This document shows, in pieces, positions 50,202-55,165 of a DNA stretch of 55,165 bases. The translations under genes were made by a program, and so were the position numbers. Source of the stretch: an uncultured bacterium. GTDB lineage: Bacteria > Cyanobacteriota > Vampirovibrionia > Gastranaerophilales > Gastranaerophilaceae. The stretch lies in assembly GCA_949294395.1 (NCBI GenBank), contig CASFGU010000050.1, forward strand, positions 1-55,165, given 5' to 3'. The first letter of the stretch is position 1, and every line of letters begins with the position of its first letter. The notes beneath the pieces are model-generated. The model was given only the letters and a program-made list of their open reading frames with translations, was not told the origin of the DNA and searched no databases.

Positions 50202-51224
50202 TTACTGGGCTAATTTTTCTCTTACTTTAGTTTCAATTTCGCTCAGCAGGTCAGGATTCTGGGTGAGAAATTCTTTAGCTTTATCTCGACCCTGCCCGAG
50301 TTTTTCTTCATTGTAACTAAACCATGAGCCTGCTTTTTTCACTATGTCCAGATTAACTGCAACGTCAAGAATGTTGCCTATTTTACAGATACCTTTGCCA
50401 AAAATAATATCAAATTCAGCGGTTCTGAAAGGCGGGGCAACTTTGTTCTTAAGAACTCTTACCTTGACGTGGTTTCCGATGTCTTCTCCATCACCCTTTA
50501 CTCCATCGGTACGTTTGATTTCAAGACGAACTGATGCGTAATATTTTAATGCGTTACCGCCTGTGGTTGTTTCAGGATTCCCGTACATTACACCGATTTT
50601 CATACGGAGCTGGTTAATAAAGATTACGGTGGTATTGGTTTTTCCGATAACACCGGTTAATTTTCTTAACGCTTTGCTCATCAACCTTGCCTGAAGTCCC
50701 ATCTGTTGATCTTCCATAGAGCCTTCAATTTCTGCTTTCGGAACGAGAGCGGCAACAGAGTCTACGACAACAACATCCACAGCACCGGAGCGTACAAGTT
50801 CTTCTGTAATATCGAGCGCTTGTTCGCCTGTATCAGGCTGCGAAATCAATAGATCATCAACTTTAACCCCGAGGTTTCTGGCATATTCCGGGTCAAGCGC
50901 GTGTTCTGCATCCACAAAAGCTGCGATACCGCCTCTTTTCTGGCATTCAGCTACAATATGCTGTGCTAAAGTTGTCTTACCTGAACTTTCAGGCCCGTAG
51001 ATTTCAATGATACGTCCGCGCGGCACCCCTCCTATACCGAGTGCAACGTCAAGCGCCAGTGCGCCTGTCGGGATTGCCTCTACGTTAACGGAAGCTTTGT
51101 CGCCGAGCTTCATTATTGAACCTTTGCCGAAATCTTTTTCTATTTTTTCTATCGCAAGCTTAAGCGCCTTGCTTCTTTCATCAGCGTTTGATGTCGTTTC
51201 TGTTTCTTTTTCTTTAACCGCCAT
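50202..51224 (-). CDS. recA: Recombinase A
   Basis: Forms the ATP-dependent filament for strand exchange and triggers LexA cleavage. 340 residues with Walker [10 protein letters not shown] near 70, Walker [19 protein letters not shown], loop L1 and L2 ([21 protein letters not shown]) and the [15 protein letters not shown]-terminus. The acidic tail is short ([10 protein letters not shown]). It is preceded by a MerR-like gene in the opposite direction of the window but the same strand, 88 bases apart. No recX is seen. Confidence 0.97.
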   Translation of the reverse strand: MAVKEKETETTSNADERSKALKLAIEKIEKDFGKGSIMKLGDKASVNVEAIPTGALALDVALGIGGVPRGRIIEIYGPESSGKTTLAQHIVAECQKRGGIAAFVDAEHALDPEYARNLGVKVDDLLISQPDTGEQALDITEELVRSGAVDVVVVDSVAALVPKAEIEGSMEDQQMGLQARLMSKALRKLTGVIGKTNTTVIFINQLRMKIGVMYGNPETTTGGNALKYYASVRLEIKRTDGVKGDGEDIGNHVKVRVLKNKVAPPFRTAEFDIIFGKGICKIGNILDVAVNLDIVKKAGSWFSYNEEKLGQGRDKAKEFLTQNPDLLSEIETKVREKLAQ

Positions 51225-51312
51225 TGTCTAAATTCCTTATCTTATATGCTGATTACCGGCTGTAAAAGTATTCCGACCTGCAATATTTGCCGGACATTTC
51301 TGTCAACCTTGA

Positions 51313-51810
51313 CTATTCCCATACGTGGCGTTCTTTTTTCCTGTATAAGCCAAGTCCGATAGGTTTAAAGCTGTTAAGATCGTTTTTAAGCTGGTAAACT
51401 TCTTTATTCAAATCTACAATTTTTTGTCTGAGAGTTTCGTTGTCTGTTTTACATCTGATTAATTCAACAACAACTTCATCCATCCCCTCAAGTTTTTCAT
51501 CAATAACTTTTGCGATTTTGTCGCTAAGCGTATTTTCCATTTGCTGTAATGAAGCGAGAATGCTTCTCATAGCAGAAGGTTGTTTTTGTACCTGCGTAAC
51601 CATAGGATTAGTAACACTCCTTTTTTGAGCTTGTACTCTCCTCAGATTTTTCACTTCATCATAAGAAAAGTAGGTTTGACCTTTGCTATTTTTTCTCGGC
51701 AGAATAGAAGCACGTTTACAAAGTTCAACGATTTCTTTGTTGTCAGTATTTAAAATAGCTCTGACCTGCTGCGGAGATAAAGTCTTCTCTTTTAAAGCTT
51801 CTTTCAACAT
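51313..51810 (-). CDS. MerR-like HTH protein with coiled coil
   Basis: 165 residues. N-terminal HTH of the MerR/HTH_17 type (LSPQQVRAILNTDNKEIVEL, KNSKGQTYFSYDEVKNLRRV), then a coiled coil from about 80 to 145 (LQQMENTLSDKIAKVIDEKL, LRQKIVDLNKEVYQLKNDL). It may act with the chromosome or as a segregation regulator. It is upstream of recA on the same strand, so it may be cotranscribed. No effector-binding domain is seen. Confidence 0.82.
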   Translation of the reverse strand: MLKEALKEKTLSPQQVRAILNTDNKEIVELCKRASILPRKNSKGQTYFSYDEVKNLRRVQAQKRSVTNPMVTQVQKQPSAMRSILASLQQMENTLSDKIAKVIDEKLEGMDEVVVELIRCKTDNETLRQKIVDLNKEVYQLKNDLNSFKPIGLGLYRKKERHVWE

Positions 51811-51923
51811 AATTTTATAGTTCCCTCAAAACTTCCCATTAATATTTTATTTTAGACGCAAAAAAAAGACAAACATTTTACAAATGTTGTAACATCACTT
51901 AATAATTTAAAGAGAATAAAAAC

Positions 51924-52058
51924 GTGAAGGGTGAAGGGTGAGGAGTGAAGCGTACAACAAAGTTGAAAGGTTGAAGGGGTGAACGGTTTAACACATTAGA
52001 TATGTCAATCTGAAACATTAATTGCTGCCGCTTGCATGAGTTGCCGCTGTCCGGAAGC
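51924..52058 (-). repeat. Composite dispersed repeat, family C, copy 2
   Basis: On the minus strand this reads GAACAGCGG-like (here GGACAGCGGCAACTCATGC), ATTAATGTTTCAGATTGACA, then TTCAACC and TTCACCC units, as at the start of the window. It lies in a gene-free 540-base stretch and is not attached to a prepilin. Confidence 0.7.
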
Positions 52059-52199
52059 TACTAATCCGACACAACTCCTTTGGCTATTCAGGAACAGTAG
52101 TATTTGTTTTCGAAACGATAGCGGGAGCAGCGCGGGAGCGTGTTGAGAAAATTAATTACTACTGTTCCTGATAAGAATCAAAGCTTTGTCGGATTAGTA
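52059..52199. repeat. Nested palindrome, family B, copy 2
   Basis: Outer arms TACTAATCCGACA (52059-52071) and TGTCGGATTAGTA (52187-52199); inner arms CAGGAACAGTAGTA (52089-52102) and TACTACTGTTCCTG (52157-52170), both perfect. The core (GCGGGAGCAGCGCGGGAGCG) matches the element at 12109-12189 in reverse orientation. No ORF inside. Confidence 0.75.
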
Positions 52200-52239
52200 A
52201 ATCCGACCTACGTTACTATCCGGCGATAGGGCTATAAGA

Positions 52240-52277
52240 ACATATCTAATGATAAACACTTCAACCATTCAACTTTG
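52240..52277 (+). repeat. Family C repeat, partial copy in opposite orientation
   Basis: CATATCTAATGATAAACACTT and TTCAACCATTCAACTTTG match copy 3 at 54795-54954. Copies 2 and 4 therefore form an inverted pair around the family B palindrome. Nothing else is seen in 51811-52352. Confidence 0.65.
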
Positions 52278-52352
52278 TTTGGCTTGTCTGGCAATTGCCT
52301 TACAATAAATACCTTCCTAAAAAAAATTTTCTGTGCTAATATGCAGTTAAAT

Positions 52353-52874
52353 AAAGCAGCCGGATAATCGCGCAAGAAGGTCTTGGCTTCCGCAAACGGG
52401 GCTGGGCTGATAAATGTGAGGAAAGTCCGTGCATCCAAGGACAGATCGCCGGAGAAACTCCGGACGGCGTAAGCCGGTGGATAGTGCCACAGAAATGAAT
52501 ACGTCTCCGGTGTGAGTGTGGCGCCGGTTTGCGAAAGCAAGGCGGGCAGACACGAACACTACAATGCCGCCGTTGTGACTGAAGCGAATGCTGAAGGAAC
52601 GAAGCAATACGTTATCGGATTGTACAGGCGGCTAAAAAGCAAAGACGTGAGACTGCCGATGGACGAAAGTCACAGGCGATGGTGCAACGGTGAGTTAAGA
52701 GCTTCACCGGCAATATCGAGAGGTATTGGCCAGGTAAACCCCGATAGGATGCAAGGTTGAATTGAAGGTTCTAAAGGTTGTCCGCCCACTTCTAAGTAAC
52801 CGCTTGAGATTGTGAGTAATCACAATACCAGACAGATGATTATCTAAAACAGAACACGGCTTACGGGCTGCTTT
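52353..52874 (+). ncRNA. rnpB: RNase P RNA, bacterial class A
   Basis: The catalytic RNA of RNase P, which trims tRNA 5' ends. Hallmarks: P4 strand GAGGAAAGTCCGTGC (52418-52432) and its partner near the end (ACAGAACACGGCTTACGGG), GATAGTGCCACAGAAA of the J regions, the GGTGAGTTAAGAGCTTCACC hairpin, and P1 formed by AAAGCAGCC at 52353-52361 with GGCTGCTTT at 52866-52874. About 520 nt is somewhat longer than usual, from an enlarged P12-type arm. A T run follows. ORFs overlapping it are spurious. Confidence 0.95.
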
Positions 52875-53104
52875 ATTTTTTACAGGATTGCGGATTTTAA
52901 TAAAATAGTTTATAATAAAAAAGACAGCGGAAAAGCCAAAGGGATGCTGAACTAAATTCAGGTCAGGCTCAGAAAGCAGTGTCATAAAAAAAGTATATGT
53001 CATGCTGAACTGGTTTGCCTTCTTTTGCCGAAAACTTGTTTTTCGTGCAAAATGGCTCCCGGTGACAGGATCTCAAGAAGAAAAAAAGCAAAGGAGAATA
53101 AACA

Positions 53105-53176
53105 ATGGAAAACGCAAGTATAGCAAGGATTTCGGGGGGGGGGGCAAGTAGTTTAAGCTCTATACAAAGGTTTTAA
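53105..53176 (+). CDS. Short ORF with G11 tract, likely remnant of a phase-variable gene
   Basis: A ribosome site (AAAGGAG) and ATG open a 23-codon ORF (MENASIARISGGGASSL...) containing a G11 tract at 53134-53144. A terminator follows eight bases after its stop codon. All three frames after the tract end soon, so no long gene is attached. The tract and following bases resemble those of the GT17 gene at 32664. I read it as a deletion remnant of a similar contingency gene, or a small phase-variable leader. The rest of 52875-53305 is AT-rich sequence with no gene. Confidence 0.4.
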   Translation: MENASIARISGGGASSLSSIQRF

Positions 53177-53183
53177 AAATGTA

Positions 53184-53215
53184 AAAAAGCAGTCAATATT
53201 TATTGGCTGCTTTTT
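53184..53215 (+). terminator. Terminator after the G11 mini-ORF
   Basis: AAAAAGCAGTCAATA pairs with TATTGGCTGCTTTTT around TT, one wobble, ending in a T run. Confidence 0.85.
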
Positions 53216-53305
53216 ATCGTATATAAAAGTAATGAATAATAATTTATAGATTGAAAAAATACAAGTTATAAGATATAATAGTATAAAGAAAGGAGCAAAT
53301 CGATA

Positions 53306-54037
53306 ATGAAGAAAGGATTCACTCTGGCGGAAGTTCTGATTACACTTGGAATCATCGGCGTTGTAGCTGCAATGACTATGCCGACACTGATAAACAAGCA
53401 TAAGGAAGTAGAACTCTGCACCAAAACTAGGAAGTTATATTCAAATATTCAAAATGCTGTGCTTCTGGCGCAGAAAGAAGCCGGTGTAGTCGGGGACAAT
53501 TCGGTTTTCTTTGATGTTACAAAATCTTCTGTGGAAAATGCCAAAAGTTTTGCAAAGCTCTTTAACGGGGCAAAGGTCTGCGAAAACAAATCACAAAAAG
53601 GCTGTTCGCAATACTACTACACCCAGAAGTATGCAACGAAATATTCCGGTTCAGGTACGACAACAACGGCAGCAAATCATACTTATCCTAAAATAATTCT
53701 AAATGACGGTGCGATTATTGCACTCCAGCAGATGACAGCATGCGAAAGAATAACAAATGATTGTAAGCAGGATTCTACAGGCAGCTGTATCCTCGATGAG
53801 GACGGAAATAAAATTCCTACAACCGGTAAAAGTTCTGTTTGTACCTATCTGTATATAGATGTTAACGGGCCGAAAAACCCGAACCAGTTCGGGGCTGATA
53901 CATACCAGATAGGGATAACTCAAAATAAAGTTCTGGCAGGTACCTGGGCTCCTTATGGCGGTACAAGCTTCAGGAATATTCTTGCAGGGAAAAACGAACT
54001 TCAGTACACAAAATACACTGTAGGAAGTGCAAGGTAA
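53306..54037 (+). CDS. Type IV prepilin-like protein
   Basis: 243 residues. Very short leader MKKG, then FTLAEVLITLGIIGVVAAMT with Glu at +5. Globular domain with cysteine pairs (GAKVCENKSQKGCSQYYYT, MTACERITNDCKQDSTGSC) and the YIDVNGPKNPNQFGADTYQI signature near the C-terminus. That signature recurs in the convergent prepilin at 54072 (FDTNGPAKPNQFGADVFEL), so the two are paralogues. AAAGGAG precedes the ATG (53306). Confidence 0.9.
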   Translation: MKKGFTLAEVLITLGIIGVVAAMTMPTLINKHKEVELCTKTRKLYSNIQNAVLLAQKEAGVVGDNSVFFDVTKSSVENAKSFAKLFNGAKVCENKSQKGCSQYYYTQKYATKYSGSGTTTTAANHTYPKIILNDGAIIALQQMTACERITNDCKQDSTGSCILDEDGNKIPTTGKSSVCTYLYIDVNGPKNPNQFGADTYQIGITQNKVLAGTWAPYGGTSFRNILAGKNELQYTKYTVGSAR

Positions 54038-54068
54038 AAAAAGAGTTCCCGCGGGAACTCTTTTTTTA
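54036..54068. terminator. Bidirectional terminator between convergent prepilins
   Basis: AAAAAAGAGTTCCC-GC-GGGAACTCTTTTTT, a near-perfect stem with T runs in both directions. Confidence 0.92.
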
Positions 54069-54071
54069 TTT

Positions 54072-54896
54072 TTAAAAATTAAACTTATCTCCTTTAGAAT
54101 ATTTTGAATAAACCGGATCTTTTCCGCTTAGAATTTCATTCAGGCTGCTCCATCCAGTTTTGCCCCAGCCCCATAATTTGCTGTCATTTCGAACACGCAG
54201 TTCAAAGACGTCTGCTCCAAACTGGTTTGGTTTTGCCGGCCCGTTTGTGTCAAAATATATTGAGCCGCAGCTGTTCTCGTTATAGGTGTGTGTTATTACA
54301 TTACCGTCTGCGTCTTTTTGGGGAGTTCCGTCAGGATTATACACTGTTGATGTTGTTGGATGTATACAAGAGCTTTTTATATTAATCCCTATTAATGCTC
54401 CATCCGGAAGAAGAAATTTCGGGGTATACATACCTGAAGCTGTCGCTGAACCTTCATCATCATATAAAGGTGACGCATACGTAACTTCATAATAAAATTT
54501 GCCACAGCCCTTCTGGGTTTTAGAAGTACAGACTCTGGTTGCTTTAAAATATTTTGAAAAGGCGGTTGTAACGTCAGCCGAGCTTTTAGACGTATCAAAC
54601 AGGCCTGTTATATCACCGACTGTTCCGTTGTCAGACTGATATTTTTGAAGCGCCTGACTTATAAGCGAGTAAGTCTTTTTTGCCCGTGTTGAAAGTTCTT
54701 TATTTTTGTAGTTGCCGACAAGCGTTGGTAGTGTCATAGCGGCAACAACGCCGATAATTCCGAGGGTAATGAGGACTTCTGCCAACGTAAAGGCTGCCTT
54801 TCTGGAAGTGAAGGGTGAAGAGTGAGGAGTAAGGGGAACCGTGGCGAAGTTGAACGGGTGAAAAGTTGAATGGTTGAAGGGTTTATCATTAGACAT
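54072..54896 (-). CDS. Type IV prepilin-like protein with repeat-derived leader
   Basis: 274 residues. Leader of about 35 residues (MSNDKPFNHSTFHPFN...SRKA) translated from a family C repeat, then AFTLAEVLITLGIIGVVAAM with Ala at -1, as in the gene at 44. Globular part: TRVCTSKTQKGCGKFYYEV, SSCIHPTTSTV, CGSIYFDTNGPAKPNQFGAD. It is closely related to the gene at 53306 in its globular part. The start is uncertain, since the repeat has no ribosome site. Confidence 0.85.
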   Translation of the reverse strand: MSNDKPFNHSTFHPFNFATVPLTPHSSPFTSRKAAFTLAEVLITLGIIGVVAAMTLPTLVGNYKNKELSTRAKKTYSLISQALQKYQSDNGTVGDITGLFDTSKSSADVTTAFSKYFKATRVCTSKTQKGCGKFYYEVTYASPLYDDEGSATASGMYTPKFLLPDGALIGINIKSSCIHPTTSTVYNPDGTPQKDADGNVITHTYNENSCGSIYFDTNGPAKPNQFGADVFELRVRNDSKLWGWGKTGWSSLNEILSGKDPVYSKYSKGDKFNF

Positions 54897-54954
54897 GTCA
54901 TTCTGAAACGAAAATCGTTGCGGCTCACAAGAGTTGTGACTGTTCAGAATCTCT
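54795..54954 (-). repeat. Composite dispersed repeat, family C, copy 3
   Basis: Reads on the minus strand AGAGATTCTGAACAGTC, GTTTCAGAATGACATGTC, then TTCAACCATTCAACTTTTC and TTCACCC-type units, continuing into the prepilin coding sequence exactly as at 1-200. Confidence 0.75.
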
Positions 54955-55065
54955 TTGTTATTAGCGCCCGCAATGAAAAAAGATTTTAAAAAATCAAAGC
55001 GCTTAATATATTCTAAAATTGTCCGCCTAAAACCCTTGTCCTGAGCGGATTTACAGAAGGTCGAG

Positions 55066-55077
55066 CCCCCCCCCCCC
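55066..55077. repeat. C12/G12 homopolymer near the window end
   Basis: Twelve Cs (twelve Gs on the minus strand). AAGGAGG occurs some 35 bases upstream on the minus strand, but I see no ATG, GTG or TTG after it, so no gene can be assigned. Confidence 0.85.
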
Positions 55078-55165
55078 GCGGTGTTTTGGAGCGATAACGG
55101 TGGGTGGCGTATATATCCTCCTTGTTGTTTTTATGGTTGCATAAATAGGGGGGTAAATCTATGTG

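Noticed and set aside
52232-52760. Several ORFs of 80-100 codons across this stretch on both strands
   Set aside because: They lie within or overlap RNase P RNA, whose structure explains the sequence; none has a ribosome site.

Overview
The window looks like chromosomal DNA of a low-GC, gut-type cyanobacterial relative (Candidatus Gastranaerophilales / Vampirovibrionia, formerly Melainabacteria). This is an inference. It rests on four prepilins sharing an almost invariant FTLAEVLITLGIIGVVAAMT amino terminus, the PPi-dependent long-clade phosphofructokinase, the GH57 amylase-family protein, and many small lineage-type proteins beginning MRINS or containing FEG-like tails. Housekeeping anchors are alaS, recA, dut, hom, thrC, rnpB and tRNA-Arg(TCT).

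Layout. 1-2.5 kb: a prepilin, a lone receiver protein, a membrane-anchored small heat-shock-like protein and a CopG-type regulator, then an unannotated 24-residue hydrophobic peptide gene overlapped by an antisense RNA with its own promoter and terminator (candidate type I toxin-antitoxin). 2.8-7.3 kb: pfp, then a toxin-like protein followed by three paralogous four-helix membrane proteins and a duplicated piece of the toxin 3' end. 7.4-18.6 kb: GH57 enzyme, small membrane proteins, dut, divergent regulators, alaS (with an in-frame palindromic-repeat insertion), a prepilin, an XRE regulator and two GT2 glycosyltransferases. 18.9-30.4 kb: tRNA-Arg, then an effector-rich island. It holds a Fic AMP-transferase flanked by a 30-bp direct repeat of the tRNA terminator, an anthrax-lethal-factor-like zinc peptidase, a second HExxH protein, and four proteins sharing a C-terminal module but carrying different central domains (two LPD3-like, a colicin E5/D-RelE-like nuclease, a serine lipase). 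30.8-35.6 kb: ogt, an ArsP-like permease, a family 17 glycosyltransferase switched off by a G12 tract, and a SulP transporter. 35.7-40.1 kb: signalling genes (GNAT, histidine kinase, LuxR-type regulator, diguanylate cyclase, HD protein). 40.2-51.8 kb: hom, thrC, a TPR/phosphoesterase/MBL cluster, small lineage proteins, recA. 51.8-55.2 kb: nested repeats, rnpB, a G11 mini-ORF and two convergent prepilins.

Most distinctive signals: (i) a C-terminal module (tandem EEF/QL helical motif plus YxRxDGTxVRxYxRS) shared by five otherwise unrelated putative effectors in two loci, with a membrane-protein immunity-like array at one; (ii) the candidate type I toxin-antitoxin pair; (iii) G-tract phase variation of a glycosyltransferase; (iv) three families of non-coding palindromic or dispersed repeats, one of which supplies the leader peptides of two prepilins.
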